Shown piece by piece: positions 8,688 through 17,942 of a stretch of DNA of 64,000 bases. The notes beneath the pieces are model-generated. The model saw only the letters and a program-made list of their open reading frames with translations, was not told where the DNA came from and made no database searches. The DNA comes from QQVM01 sp964544885. Lineage in GTDB: Bacteria > Bacteroidota > Bacteroidia > AKYH767-A > 2013-40CM-41-45. The stretch spans positions 1 to 64,000 of the forward strand of contig CAZJDX010000008.1 of the NCBI GenBank assembly GCA_964544885.1, read 5' to 3'. Within the stretch, counting starts at the first letter, position 1, and the number at the start of each line of letters is the position of its first letter. The translations under genes and the position numbers were made by a program.

Positions 8688-8695
8688 CAAAAGTA
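8688..8695 (-). promoter_or_regulatory. -7 box before nrnA
   Basis: Read on the minus strand this is TACTTTTG, an exact TAnnTTTG. It ends 15 bases before the preferred nrnA ATG at 8673. I see no good -33 TTG at the usual distance, so only the -7 half is supported. Confidence 0.4.
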
Positions 8696-8748
8696 AAGAA
8701 AAGCCTCAGATAATTATCTGAAACGGGCAATAATGCCAGCCGGTATTC

Positions 8749-10944
8749 TCAGCGCTGAAGAATGAAAGGCATCGTATTCTGTATGGAAAAATTTCCTTCG
8801 ATGCCCAAAAAGTAATAGCCATCAGAAAGCTCATTCAATTCAATCAGTTCTTCAGGCTCGTTCAGGCTGATAGACTTTACCAGGCGACCATCCACACTAT
8901 AGATCATTAAAGTCAGCGGAAAATCATATACACCAGGATCCACAAGAAGTTTCGATCGATTGCCCGATGGGTTCGGATACAAAATGGGACTGGTCTTTGC
9001 TTCGCGTTCTGCATTATCAATACTAACCATACTGCATGCGGTGAGCGTATTAAAGGCATCTGCTTTCCCATATCCCCACGCGTTATTGGGCAGCGGACCC
9101 CAGGTGTAGCTATCCGTGGCGGCACAATTCAGGATAGCGGCTTTTACATCCTGCCATCCGGCTGATGGATTCTGTTCCAGATAAAGCGCTGCGATACCTG
9201 CGATCACCGGCGCGGAAGCACTGGTTCCACCTCCTGTAACATGAAAGCCGCCTTGTGCAACCTTCCAGGGTTGAGCAGCTATCATTCCCGGGATCTGTGT
9301 AAGTACACCGGCTGAAATAATATGATGGCCTGGAGCTGAAATCTCCGGTTTGATTCGTCCATCCCTTGTCGGTCCTCGGGAACTGTTACCGGCAAGATTG
9401 CCGGGCTGATCGCCGGGTGTGATCTGCAATGAGCCGTTAACATCCACGTGCCTGTCGGTATTGAAAAAATTCCCTACCGTAATTACATTGTCAAGGCAGG
9501 CCGGTCCTGTAACAATGGTTTGAAAAGTATCCGGTAAATGGTAATGTAATATAGGAGGAAACAGTGCGGGTGATGGAAGGTTCTGAAACTCCCAGTCAAA
9601 TGACCAGGAATCGAAATGCCCGATTCCTGTACTTGCAAATCTCCAGTAATAACCGGAAGAGTCGGGCGAAACATACACCTCAAGCATATACACATCATCG
9701 TTTAGTGTAGCCAGGGTTTGAACAATTCCTATCCTGTTGAGCCCATTGTACAAATCCATCGTCACTACATTATTCAGTGTGGAACTGATATTGGTGAAAG
9801 GGAGAATTCCTCTTTGATCAAAATATGGACTGACTTTATCGGCTCCGATAGCAAAACTTATCTGACTGAAATCAGCGGTGTCTCCAAAGAGCTGGATATA
9901 GGCCCCTCCGTATGCCGCGTTGTACTTGAACCAGGTAAATGCAGTATCACCTCCAGTACTTGTCCTGCCAACGTGAAATGGATAAAGTCCGATATTACCG
10001 GCGGCAGCTACCACCACCCTTCCACTCTGCATATTGATAAGATTACTGATAAATTGCGACTGAAGATCCCTTCCGTCATGTGAACCTATATAATCCCCAA
10101 GGGAAGCATTAATCACGCAAGGTTTTCCGGCTAAAACCGCTTTTGAAAACAGATAGTCTATCGCATGGGCCATTCTCGGTACAGTATCGGTCGCATTAAA
10201 ATCATAGGAAACAATCATGATGTCTGACTCGGGTGCTACGCCCCTGAAATTGCCTGTGGCAAATCCGTTACCCGAACCAATTCCTGCAACATAGGTTCCG
10301 TGACCATACTGGTCCTCACCGGTATGAGAAACCGCCAATCCATTATCAATATCCGCGGCGCTCCACTCCTGACCATAACCGTATGGTTGGGGTGTATTGG
10401 AAGCGACAGGTTTCGTCATATCCCATAACCAGGCAACCCTCGTCATTCCCAGACTGTCCTTAAAGTCGGGATGATTCAGGTCAAGTCCGGAATCTATATA
10501 TCCGATCAACACATTTCTCCCTTTATAATCCTGAGTCAGTGGAGGGTTAGCCAGGTGAACTTCATTCACCCTGCATAACATTCTCATGGTATCGTTAAGG
10601 ATCTTCATATTCTCAGGAAATGACTCGATCCTGCTCACACAGGTGGCTTCAAGAAGAGTAGACAAAGAGTTCAGTGGCATCCTCGCAGAGGTAATATCGC
10701 CGGCAACTGCAATCACGGTTCCTCCTGAAACCAGTACCATTTCCTCAACACAAGACGCTACTCCCTTGATCAGGATATGTACCATGGACATGGACTGCGG
10801 ATCTTCCATCACTTTGAGTCTTAGTCCGAGATTCATCCCGGCAGCCTTGTGCTGTGCGAAAAGTGGTACGACCGGAAACAGACTGATCAGCAGTACTGCC
10901 AGCTTTAGGTAAACTCCAAAACAAAAATTCTGATAATTTCTCAT
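8749..10944 (-). CDS. Subtilisin-like (S8) secreted protease with T9SS sorting domain
   Basis: A 731-residue exported protease. A signal peptide ends near LFAQ. The S8 catalytic triad is visible in order: Asp in GYIDSGLDLNHPDF, His in GHGTYVAGIGSGNG, and Ser in GGGTSASAPVIAGIAALYL. A roughly 130-residue beta-rich insertion separates the His and Ser motifs. The last 75 residues (LYPNPSGNRSKL through DGYYFLGI) form a type A T9SS sorting domain, so it is probably exported and processed or anchored at the cell surface. The frame extends to 10968, but the ATG at 10944 gives a proper signal peptide. It stands alone on the minus strand, downstream of a 331-base gap. Confidence 0.92.
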   Translation of the reverse strand: MRNYQNFCFGVYLKLAVLLISLFPVVPLFAQHKAAGMNLGLRLKVMEDPQSMSMVHILIKGVASCVEEMVLVSGGTVIAVAGDITSARMPLNSLSTLLEATCVSRIESFPENMKILNDTMRMLCRVNEVHLANPPLTQDYKGRNVLIGYIDSGLDLNHPDFKDSLGMTRVAWLWDMTKPVASNTPQPYGYGQEWSAADIDNGLAVSHTGEDQYGHGTYVAGIGSGNGFATGNFRGVAPESDIMIVSYDFNATDTVPRMAHAIDYLFSKAVLAGKPCVINASLGDYIGSHDGRDLQSQFISNLINMQSGRVVVAAAGNIGLYPFHVGRTSTGGDTAFTWFKYNAAYGGAYIQLFGDTADFSQISFAIGADKVSPYFDQRGILPFTNISSTLNNVVTMDLYNGLNRIGIVQTLATLNDDVYMLEVYVSPDSSGYYWRFASTGIGHFDSWSFDWEFQNLPSPALFPPILHYHLPDTFQTIVTGPACLDNVITVGNFFNTDRHVDVNGSLQITPGDQPGNLAGNSSRGPTRDGRIKPEISAPGHHIISAGVLTQIPGMIAAQPWKVAQGGFHVTGGGTSASAPVIAGIAALYLEQNPSAGWQDVKAAILNCAATDSYTWGPLPNNAWGYGKADAFNTLTACSMVSIDNAEREAKTSPILYPNPSGNRSKLLVDPGVYDFPLTLMIYSVDGRLVKSISLNEPEELIELNELSDGYYFLGIEGNFSIQNTMPFILQR

Positions 10945-11275
10945 GTCTTCGGTCATATTTGACCACAAAGAATTAAAAATTACTCAAGGTAAAATGTAAG
11001 ATTTCAGTAATCCGCCAACATCTTTATGTGAGAAACCCAAGTATTATGAAATCCACAGGAATAAATTACAGTCAGGAAGAATCGCTGAAATGGTCTTCAT
11101 TTGCAGCTATAGTCTTAAATAACAACAATTGAAAGGATTTTTAAGGACAAGCCGGTTGAAGGCGTGCTAAGTTGTGCCAAACCTTACATTGACCAAACAG
11201 CCGTATCAAGAATTCAACTGTGACAGCATTTTCCTGTAAAATGTATCAAGTCTACAAACCAAAAGAACCAGTTTT
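10945..11275. other. Intergenic gap between divergent genes
   Basis: No convincing gene is seen. An ATG at 11045 opens a 28-codon frame without recognisable features. I find no exact TAnnTTTG in front of either flanking gene. The gap should hold the protease promoter (minus) and that of the 101-aa protein (plus), but I cannot place them. Confidence 0.5.
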
Positions 11276-11581
11276 ATGCGTACCTCCATATTTCAAAGCT
11301 CTTACGAAAAAGTGTTTCGAAGAACCCAGGCTGCACTCGACCGTCTCGGTATGCGTATCACCAGCATAGACGAGAAGCAAGGAGCGATTACGGCCGAGTC
11401 TGGTTTTTCATGGGCAAAGCAAACCATGAAGGTTGATCTGATCGTTGAAGAAATGGAGAATCATCACACGAAGATTACGATACACGGATTAGTGAACAAA
11501 AAGCACTTTTTTCAACGTTCTCAAAATGTAGAAGCGGGAGAAATTACTCTGCTGGATGCCATCAGTTCATCCATCATGTAA
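11276..11581 (+). CDS. Conserved-looking hypothetical protein, 101 aa
   Basis: A small soluble protein with no signal peptide. The pattern is helix (YEKVFRRTQAALDRLG), strand, turn, strand (ITSIDEKQGAITAES), then further strands (KVDLIVEEM, TKITIHGLV). This alpha-beta order resembles small domains of the BamC/DUF4136 kind, where a helix packs on a sheet, but I cannot assign a family. The ATG at 11276 lacks an obvious ribosome-binding site. It is a single gene ahead of the class III aminotransferase, with a 146-base gap. Confidence 0.6.
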   Translation: MRTSIFQSSYEKVFRRTQAALDRLGMRITSIDEKQGAITAESGFSWAKQTMKVDLIVEEMENHHTKITIHGLVNKKHFFQRSQNVEAGEITLLDAISSSIM

Positions 11582-11727
11582 TTTGCTTTCAACCAGACTT
11601 GCCGAAAGGCCGTGAAGCCTGATTTTACGCCGGGAAAACCGATCTTTTTTCTACCTTCGCCTTTCCTGCGAATGAGATCTCCGGAGTCTATTTTCAAGGG
11701 TATTTTAATTTGAATCCCCGAAGACGG

Positions 11728-12912
11728 ATGTCAGGCCAACGACAGTCATTTTTTGAACATATTGCGCAGACCAGCCCCTTTCCCCTTGCGATGGAAGTGG
11801 TGAAAGCGGAAGGGATGTATCTCTTCGACAAATCGGGAAAGAAATACCTTGATCTTATTTCCGGTATAGCGGTGAGCAATATGGGGCATTCGCATCCCGA
11901 GATCATCGGGGCAGTTAAGGAACAAGCGGAAAAACATATGCACCTGATGGTGTATGGCGAACTCATTCAATCGCCGCAGGTGAGTCTGGCTGAAGAGCTT
12001 TGCAAGATTCTGCCGGACAGCTTAAATAATATTTATTATACCAACTCAGGCTCTGAGGCGGTTGAAGGAGCGTTGAAACTCGCCAAGAGGGTCACAGGAA
12101 GGACCGATCTTATCTGTTTCAGGAATGCATACCATGGTAGTACGCAGGGCGCACTCAGTGTTTGCGGTAACGAAGACCTGAAAAACTCATTCCGGCCATT
12201 GATCCCCGGAACGCGAATCCTTGACTTTAATAATTTCGGACAACTCGAAGCAATCACGGAACAGACTGCAGCTGTTATTGTGGAATGCATCCAGGCTGAG
12301 GCCGGAATAATACTCCCTTCCGAAGGTTACCTGCAAGCACTCTCCGGACGTTGCAGGTCTGCCGGTGCATTGCTTATTATTGATGAGATCCAGACAGGAA
12401 TGCGAAGAACAGGTCCCTGGTTCGCTTTTCAAAGTGAATCCATTGTCCCTGACATACTTGTTCTTGGGAAGGGATTCGGTGGAGGTATGCCGCTTGGTGC
12501 TTTTATCTCATCGAAGGAGAATATGTCAAAGCTGACGGAGAAACCTGTTCTCGGACATATCACAACTTTTGGGGGACATCCGCTTTCATGCGCCGCAGCC
12601 ATTTCACTTTATAAACTCCTCAAACCCGCTGACCTTGAAATTAAAATCAGCCGGCAGGAAAATCTTTTCAGGAAATTACTTGTACATGAAAAAATAAAGG
12701 ATGTAAGAGGAAAAGGATTATTTTTATGCCTCGAATTTGAAAATACTGAAATTTGCCACAGGATAATAAGCAGGTGTATTGATAAAGGCTTGTTCACTGA
12801 TTGGTTTCTGTTCGCACCTCATTGTATGCGAATAGCGCCTCCGCTGATCATCCTTGACCATGAAATTGAATTAGCCTGTACGCAAATTCTGGAAGTGTTA
12901 ACATCAATCTAA
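11728..12912 (+). CDS. Class III (acetylornithine/ornithine-type) aminotransferase
   Basis: A 394-residue PLP enzyme. Key segments are YLDLISGIAVSNMGHSHPE, YYTNSGSEAVEGALKLAKR (phosphate binding), FRNAYHGST, the IIDEIQTGMRRTG motif with the PLP-pairing Asp, and VLGKGFGGGMPLG with the Schiff-base Lys. It resembles acetylornithine and ornithine aminotransferases; the amino donor cannot be decided from sequence and no arginine-biosynthesis gene adjoins it. The frame starts with a TTG at 11710, but the ATG at 11728 is preferred. A variant -7 box (TACCTTCG) lies at 11652-11659. The response-regulator gene starts 10 bases after its stop, so the genes are probably co-transcribed. Confidence 0.88.
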   Translation: MSGQRQSFFEHIAQTSPFPLAMEVVKAEGMYLFDKSGKKYLDLISGIAVSNMGHSHPEIIGAVKEQAEKHMHLMVYGELIQSPQVSLAEELCKILPDSLNNIYYTNSGSEAVEGALKLAKRVTGRTDLICFRNAYHGSTQGALSVCGNEDLKNSFRPLIPGTRILDFNNFGQLEAITEQTAAVIVECIQAEAGIILPSEGYLQALSGRCRSAGALLIIDEIQTGMRRTGPWFAFQSESIVPDILVLGKGFGGGMPLGAFISSKENMSKLTEKPVLGHITTFGGHPLSCAAAISLYKLLKPADLEIKISRQENLFRKLLVHEKIKDVRGKGLFLCLEFENTEICHRIISRCIDKGLFTDWFLFAPHCMRIAPPLIILDHEIELACTQILEVLTSI

Positions 12913-12922
12913 GCCATAAAGT

Positions 12923-13600
12923 ATGAATGTACTGATCGTTGAAGATGAACGCCAGCTCTCGCATGAGATAGAAATATTCCTTACAAAACAAGGATACCAT
13001 TGCGATGTTGCTTTTAACGGCAAGAGCGCTTCTGAAAAGGTCTTCATTAATTCCTATGATTTTGTTCTGATGGACATAGGTCTTCCGGATATAAGCGGAC
13101 TGCAGGTTCTCAAGGAAGCAAAAGAAGGCGGGAAAGATGCGGCCTTCATTATGCTTACTGCACGCGGAAGTATTGATGACAAGATTGCCGGCCTTGACCT
13201 TGGCGCAGATGATTACCTGGCCAAACCTTTTTCGTTACTTGAACTACAGGCAAGAATGCAGGCCATACTCAGAAGAAAGCATGGCCTAAAGAACAACACG
13301 ATCCAGATCCAGGATTATCTGATGGACATTCAGAACAGAACCGTTCATCATGGCTCGACTCTCATTAACCTTACTAAAAAGGAATTCGATATGCTGCATT
13401 ACATGGCCTTACATAAAAACAGGGTCATTACCAGGGTGCAACTGACCGAACATATCTGGGGCGATGTGCTTGAAGATGACTATGAATCAAATTACATTGA
13501 TGTTCATATGAAAAACCTGAGAAAAAAGCTCAGCGCTGCAGGTAATGCGGATTTCATCGAAACCGTGAGAGGCATTGGTTACAGGCTAAACATGCCCTGA
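12923..13600 (+). CDS. OmpR/PhoB-type response regulator
   Basis: A 225-residue DNA-binding response regulator. The receiver domain (1-115) has the acidic pair Glu7-Asp8, phosphoacceptor Asp51 in LMDIGLPD, Thr79 in MLTARG and Lys101 in LAKPF. The winged-helix effector domain (about 125-225) shows LTKKEFDMLHYMALHKNRVITR, YIDVHMKNLRKKL and ETVRGIGYRL. It is followed by a sensor kinase gene 38 bases later and forms a two-component pair. The signal and target genes are unknown; envelope or motility control would be a guess. Confidence 0.95.
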   Translation: MNVLIVEDERQLSHEIEIFLTKQGYHCDVAFNGKSASEKVFINSYDFVLMDIGLPDISGLQVLKEAKEGGKDAAFIMLTARGSIDDKIAGLDLGADDYLAKPFSLLELQARMQAILRRKHGLKNNTIQIQDYLMDIQNRTVHHGSTLINLTKKEFDMLHYMALHKNRVITRVQLTEHIWGDVLEDDYESNYIDVHMKNLRKKLSAAGNADFIETVRGIGYRLNMP

Positions 13601-13638
13601 CAATCCTTTCCAGCGTCTATCCTCTTCAAAACATACTA

Positions 13639-14979
13639 TTGAAGTTACAGGTCAAACTTGCGCTATACAATACTTTTTCGAAAGTATTAATCCTGCTTGC
13701 GATCCTCCTGCTGCTGCCGCAGATCGTAGAGCAGATCGTTTATAATCATATTGATAAGCGGCTGGAAGTGAGACTTGAAAAAATGATGCGAATGATCCAG
13801 ATAGGCGGCCTGGATGAAATCACCCTCGATCAGGATTGCAGCTTTGAAAGCTATAATATCTTCAAGGAAGAGTATGTGGCTATTTCTCCCCTTGCCATAT
13901 TTCCCAAAGATTACGGTTCATTCAATGTAGTGAATACGGAAAGAATTATTGAGAAAGAGATCGTCAAACACCGTGTTCTCAGCCAGGCCTTTATTTATGA
14001 TAATCAGTTGTACACCATTGAGATTGGCGAAGGCTTAAGTACCATCGACCAGCTAACCGGTACCATCCGCAAGTTTTCCCTGAGTATCATGCTGGTGGTC
14101 ATTCTTGTCTTCGTTTTTCTTGATTTCGGCTTTGTGCGTATTCTACTCAGACCATTCCATAAAATAGTCGGTGGAAAACTAAAAGGCATACAACATCCGG
14201 AAAAATACGATTCCAGTCCGGTAAAGACCGGAACCTATGAATTCATTCAGTTAAACAATGCTATTGATGAGATGATGGTAAAGATCCGGGCCACTTTCCG
14301 CACTGAACGGGAATTCATAACCAATGTTTCGCATGAACTGCTCACACCCACCTCTATTCTGAAAAACAGACTTGAAAACCTGATGAATGAACCCGGTATT
14401 CCTTCCGAAGTCATGAGTCAGCTGGCAGAATCCCAACGTACCTTGTCCCGACTTACAAGGGTGGTAAAGGCACTCCTGTATATCTCCAAAATTGAAAACG
14501 CCCAGTTTCTTAAGAATGAAATGGTTTCGCTCAAAAAATTAATTGAAGAGGTGTTGGAGGAGTTTTCAGACAGACTGGAAGAAAGAAAAATTCGTGTTCA
14601 ACTTGACTTGAAAGATAATGTTCAATGGGGTCCGGCAAATGTCTCTTTACTGCATACCCTCTTGTTTAACCTGGTTTCAAACGCGATCAAGTATAATACG
14701 GAAAACGGCACGATAAATATTGAAGGACATAAATCCCCCCATGCTTACCGCCTGGTCATTGCTGATACCGGTGTTGGCATTTTGCAGGAACAAATACCTT
14801 ACATCTTTGACAGGTTTAAAAGATTCCGGCCGGAAGATGACATGAGTTACGGATTGGGTTTGCCAATTGTAAAAACGATCGCCGATTTTCATGAAATAAA
14901 AATCAGCGTGGAAAGCAAGAAAGACCTTGGCACCAAATTCATTCTTGAATTTCCTGAGCTTCCAGCGATAAAAGCCTGA
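13639..14979 (+). CDS. Sensor histidine kinase partner (TTG start)
   Basis: A 446-residue membrane kinase. TM helix 1 is at about residues 16-34 and TM helix 2 at about 146-166, flanking a periplasmic region of roughly 110 residues. The H-box is NVSHELLTPTSIL with His232; an N-box (LLFNLVSNAIKYN), G1 (IADTGVGIL) and G2 (YGLGLPIV) complete the ATPase domain. No HAMP domain is obvious. The only start giving an intact first membrane helix is the TTG at 13639 (MKLQVKLALYN); the next Met lies about 50 codons in. A weak AT-rich hairpin (14984-15003) follows the stop. Confidence 0.92.
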   Translation: MKLQVKLALYNTFSKVLILLAILLLLPQIVEQIVYNHIDKRLEVRLEKMMRMIQIGGLDEITLDQDCSFESYNIFKEEYVAISPLAIFPKDYGSFNVVNTERIIEKEIVKHRVLSQAFIYDNQLYTIEIGEGLSTIDQLTGTIRKFSLSIMLVVILVFVFLDFGFVRILLRPFHKIVGGKLKGIQHPEKYDSSPVKTGTYEFIQLNNAIDEMMVKIRATFRTEREFITNVSHELLTPTSILKNRLENLMNEPGIPSEVMSQLAESQRTLSRLTRVVKALLYISKIENAQFLKNEMVSLKKLIEEVLEEFSDRLEERKIRVQLDLKDNVQWGPANVSLLHTLLFNLVSNAIKYNTENGTINIEGHKSPHAYRLVIADTGVGILQEQIPYIFDRFKRFRPEDDMSYGLGLPIVKTIADFHEIKISVESKKDLGTKFILEFPELPAIKA

Positions 14980-15279
14980 TAATAAAATCAAATAGCTGAT
15001 TTTCATCTTGATTATGAATCAGGTTTACAGTTCGTTCCTGCTGTCCTGATTAAAATGGTACATTCGAATTTATTTCTTTATTAAGTTTTTCTTATATATT
15101 TGTAATCGAATTATTCTGTGGACTGATTTATGTTTCAACTTCGACTTAATTTTCCCTTAGGGCTTAATTACTTAAGGAACTTGAATGAAACAACTTTTTA
15201 CCATACAGGGCACCCTATTACTTTATTGGATTTGTCAGCTGGTTTTGAATTTTAATCTTCATAGATTAAGTATAATTAA
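14980..15279. other. Gap before the PhyH gene, with a possible coupled micro-ORF
   Basis: Contents: a weak hairpin with 7-bp AT-rich arms just after the kinase stop, a -7 box at 15095-15102, and a 32-codon frame from 15185 listed separately. Nothing else is seen. Confidence 0.5.
15095..15102 (+). promoter_or_regulatory. -7 box upstream of the PhyH gene
   Basis: TATATTTG, an exact TAnnTTTG, in an AT-rich stretch about 180 bases before the dioxygenase ATG. No strong -33 TTG at the usual spacing. A transcript from here would include the micro-ORF at 15185. Confidence 0.4.
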
Positions 15280-15283
15280 ATGA
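15185..15283 (+). CDS. Possible 32-aa leader peptide overlapping phyH
   Basis: ATG at 15185 opens a frame of 32 codons with a hydrophobic middle (TLLLYWICQLVL). It ends in TGA at 15281-15283, exactly overlapping the ATG of the dioxygenase gene (ATGA). The arrangement fits a translationally coupled leader or micro-protein, but one short frame in AT-rich DNA can arise by chance. Confidence 0.25.
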   Translation: MKQLFTIQGTLLLYWICQLVLNFNLHRLSIIK

Positions 15284-16089
15284 AAAAGGAAGCATATCCA
15301 AAATTTATTCTGGGCGAAACACTTTCCGGTGAGCAGTCCGATTTCTTTAAGAAAAATGGCTTTATTCATTTTGAAGGTGTGGCAAGCGCACAGGAAATTC
15401 AGTCTATCATTGCTTCAACCGAAAGGATACAGGAAAGATGGCTCCGCGAGGGTGTGAAAAAAATAAATGGTGTGCCGATAAAGTATGGCAAGGACGAAAA
15501 TAATAAAGACATAGTACACAGATTCCCTTTCACTTCACAATACAGTGAGGAGGTTCACAATTTTGTTCAGAGCTCAAGGATCCAAAACCTGAAAAGCCTT
15601 TTACCTCCCGGCGCAAGAATTGCTGAGAATGAAAAAGACGGTGTCATTGTAAATCACTACGTTAATATCCCGGAGAGTAATTTCCGTCAGATGGGATGGC
15701 ATACCGACAGTATGCGGGATATTTTCTATGGTAAAAAAGTTCTGCCCATGCTGAATGTAGGACTCTATCTTGATAATTCGTCAGCGGATAAGGGTGGATT
15801 AAGGGTGATACCGGGAACGCATAATCAGAATATGTTCAATATGCTGTTCAAGAAAGCCTATTTCATGAACACTGATGAAGACAAGAATGAAGTATTGGTG
15901 GACGCCAGAGCAGGCGACATGGTAGTTCATGACGGAAGGATATGGCACCGGGTTGCACAATCGCCTGTTATCGGCGCCTTAAGCCGCCGCCGGGTTATGT
16001 ACATTCCCATCATACTTGGTAAGTATATGCCAAAATCCAATGACAGCGCCACTCCTTTCTATCACCATTTCATGAAACTGGTACGCTGA
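15280..16089 (+). CDS. Phytanoyl-CoA dioxygenase (PhyH) family protein
   Basis: A 269-residue Fe(II)/2-oxoglutarate-dependent oxygenase-like protein. The iron ligands are visible as GWHTD (His141, Asp143) and a distal His223 in GRIWHRVAQS; an Arg at 236-238 is placed to bind 2-oxoglutarate. The double-stranded beta-helix pattern is seen at LNVGLYLDN, GGLRVIPGTHNQN and GDMVVHDG. All three iron ligands are kept, so it should be active; the substrate is unknown (these enzymes hydroxylate lipids, small metabolites or natural products). An SDR gene follows 60 bases later in the same direction and may act in the same pathway. Confidence 0.85.
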   Translation: MKKEAYPKFILGETLSGEQSDFFKKNGFIHFEGVASAQEIQSIIASTERIQERWLREGVKKINGVPIKYGKDENNKDIVHRFPFTSQYSEEVHNFVQSSRIQNLKSLLPPGARIAENEKDGVIVNHYVNIPESNFRQMGWHTDSMRDIFYGKKVLPMLNVGLYLDNSSADKGGLRVIPGTHNQNMFNMLFKKAYFMNTDEDKNEVLVDARAGDMVVHDGRIWHRVAQSPVIGALSRRRVMYIPIILGKYMPKSNDSATPFYHHFMKLVR

Positions 16090-16149
16090 CCACACGCCAT
16101 TTCATTCATGGATTCAATTTATTGAAAGCCATTATTACCTGATTTTTCC

Positions 16150-16938
16150 ATGAGTGTCGCCATCGTTACCGGAGCCAGTAAAGGGATTGGGAAAGCCATC
16201 GCTACCGACCTGGCATCAAGAGGATATGATCTGATGCTGATCGCCCGGTCTGAAAATCTGTTGAAGGATCTTTCAACCAGTCTTTCAGCCAGTTATAAAG
16301 TAACCTGCAACTATCTTTGTCTGGATCTCGCTGATCCGGCTTCTGTAGATAGTATAGTCAACTCGGTAAATGAAAGGAAGTATCCGGTCGAAATACTGGT
16401 GAATAATGCAGGCTATGCGGTTTGGGGAGAATTCGAAAGGCTGAAACTGGAAGATCAGCTGAAAATGATGTTCGTAAACCTGGATCTTATGGTGAGTCTC
16501 ACCCATCGCTTGTTGCCGGTGCTGAAGAAGAGTAAAAAATCATTTATACTAAACGTTAGCAGCTCATCCGCCTATCAGGCGGTACCAACTCTGGCAGTCT
16601 ATTGTTCAAGCAAAGCCTTTATACTTCAATTCAGCCGCTCACTGAAGCATGAACTGAGAAACAGCGGGGTGACCGTCTCCTGCCTCGTCCCCGGCCCGAC
16701 GGAAACAGAGTTCATGGATGCCGCGGGTATGACCTCAGCTGAAATGAAGAAGCGGGCTGCGCGCTTCAACATGAAAGCCGGAGAAGTAGCTGAAATTGCC
16801 ATACGTGGACTGATGAACGGTAAAGCGGAGATCATTCCGGGTTTTCTTAACAGGTTCCAGGCGCAAATGGTCCGGCTTGTTCCAAAATCCCTGACCGAAA
16901 AAATTGCTGCCGGCTTGTATAAAGTTGACCCTGAATAA
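16150..16938 (+). CDS. SDR-family NAD(P)-dependent oxidoreductase
   Basis: A 262-residue classical short-chain dehydrogenase. The cofactor motif TGASKGIGKA is at residues 7-16, NNAG follows the fourth strand, a Ser lies in NVSSSSAYQ, and the YxxxK catalytic pair is in VYCSSKAF. The basic residue after the first glycine motif (LIARSE) suggests NADP(H). Closest by eye to the COG0300 group of broad-specificity ketoreductases. The substrate cannot be stated; position after the PhyH gene is the only clue. It converges on nth, with 44 bases between the stops. Confidence 0.88.
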   Translation: MSVAIVTGASKGIGKAIATDLASRGYDLMLIARSENLLKDLSTSLSASYKVTCNYLCLDLADPASVDSIVNSVNERKYPVEILVNNAGYAVWGEFERLKLEDQLKMMFVNLDLMVSLTHRLLPVLKKSKKSFILNVSSSSAYQAVPTLAVYCSSKAFILQFSRSLKHELRNSGVTVSCLVPGPTETEFMDAAGMTSAEMKKRAARFNMKAGEVAEIAIRGLMNGKAEIIPGFLNRFQAQMVRLVPKSLTEKIAAGLYKVDPE

Positions 16939-16982
16939 ATCCTTGCGTTCGGAAACTGCCTTCTCATTCCGATTTTCCAGGC

Positions 16983-17636
16983 TCATTTCATTCGTCTTCC
17001 TCTGAGTTTCTCATAGTACTTACACACGTTGGTCAATCCGCATTCCATACACTTTGGATTCCGGGCAGTACAGACATACCGGCCATGCAGAATCAGCCAA
17101 TGATGGGCAAGAGGTATGAGGGTTTCCGGAATGTGACTGACAAGTTGTTTTTCCGCCTGCAAAGGATTCCGCGCATTGGTTGTCAGGCCAAGTCTTACGG
17201 CAACACGAAACACATGCGTATCTACAGCCATTGCAGGCTTCTGGTAAACAACAGATGCGATAACATTGGCCGTCTTTCGCCCCACTCCGGGCAACTTCTG
17301 AAGATCTTCAACGTCTGATGGTACCACTCCGGAAAATTCATCCTGCAGAACCCTGGCCATTCCCACAAGATGCTTCGATTTATTATTGGGATAACTGATA
17401 CTTTTAATATAGGGTAAAACCTCTGATGGCTGGTATTTGCTAAGTGTCTTAGCATCAGGAAATGCTTTGAAGAACTCCGGTGTAACCATATTCACTCTTT
17501 TGTCGGTGCATTGTGCCGATAATATGACGGCAACCAGTAATTCATAAGGATTGGTATAAATCAATTCTGTCTCGGCGAAAGGACGGTGTTTTTGAAAATA
17601 CTCAAGTATGAATTTGTACCTCTCCTTTTTGACCAT
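16983..17636 (-). CDS. nth: Endonuclease III
   Basis: A 217-residue DNA glycosylase/AP lyase of base-excision repair, acting on oxidised pyrimidines. Helix-hairpin-helix KLPGVGRKTANVI carries the catalytic Lys, and VDTHVFRV carries the catalytic Asp. The C-terminal [4Fe-4S] motif Cys-x6-Cys-x2-Cys-x5-Cys is complete. Length matches the family. A near -7 box (TACTTTTA on the minus strand, 17641-17648) lies almost against the ATG, implying a very short leader. Confidence 0.96.
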   Translation of the reverse strand: MVKKERYKFILEYFQKHRPFAETELIYTNPYELLVAVILSAQCTDKRVNMVTPEFFKAFPDAKTLSKYQPSEVLPYIKSISYPNNKSKHLVGMARVLQDEFSGVVPSDVEDLQKLPGVGRKTANVIASVVYQKPAMAVDTHVFRVAVRLGLTTNARNPLQAEKQLVSHIPETLIPLAHHWLILHGRYVCTARNPKCMECGLTNVCKYYEKLRGRRMK

Positions 17637-17942
17637 AAGGTAAAAGTAAGAAATGCGGGCATGATTGAATCAGGATGGTCTTGAAGAAAATTTCTACGTC
17701 GGAAATCAGGCCAGTCAACAATAATGCTCATCCATTCACCATGCGAAAAATCATTTTTACCCAGAAGGAACAGGAAGGTGCATAAAAAAATTGAACGCAA
17801 ATCTGAGCCTCCCTAAATTGAATTCAAATTCAAAAAGAGCTTGCCTATGGTGTAAATAAAAAAACAGATTTGGTTAGAGAGAAAAAAGAGCGGCTTTATT
17901 CCGCTCTTTTTTCATTTTAGTATCTCAACAGGGCACGGAAGT
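17637..17942. other. Gap between nth and the sigma-factor partner gene
   Basis: It holds the start region of nth and the terminator at 17882-17912. I see no supported gene, only frames of under 20 codons on the plus strand and an antisense frame overlapping nth. Confidence 0.5.
17882..17912 (-). terminator. Terminator of the sigma-factor operon
   Basis: A perfect 12-base inverted repeat (AAAAAAGAGCGG / CCGCTCTTTTTT) with a 7-base loop. The stem ends in six A-T pairs, so the transcript ends in a U run on either strand. It sits about 30 bases after the stop of the 69-aa gene and should stop sigma-factor operon transcripts. Confidence 0.85.

Noticed and set aside
8674..8730. Upstream extension of nrnA to 8730
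   Set aside because: A -7 promoter box lies within it and the family N-terminus begins at 8673.
16285..16506. Antisense frame inside the SDR gene
   Set aside because: Opposite a conserved Rossmann-fold gene, with no independent evidence.
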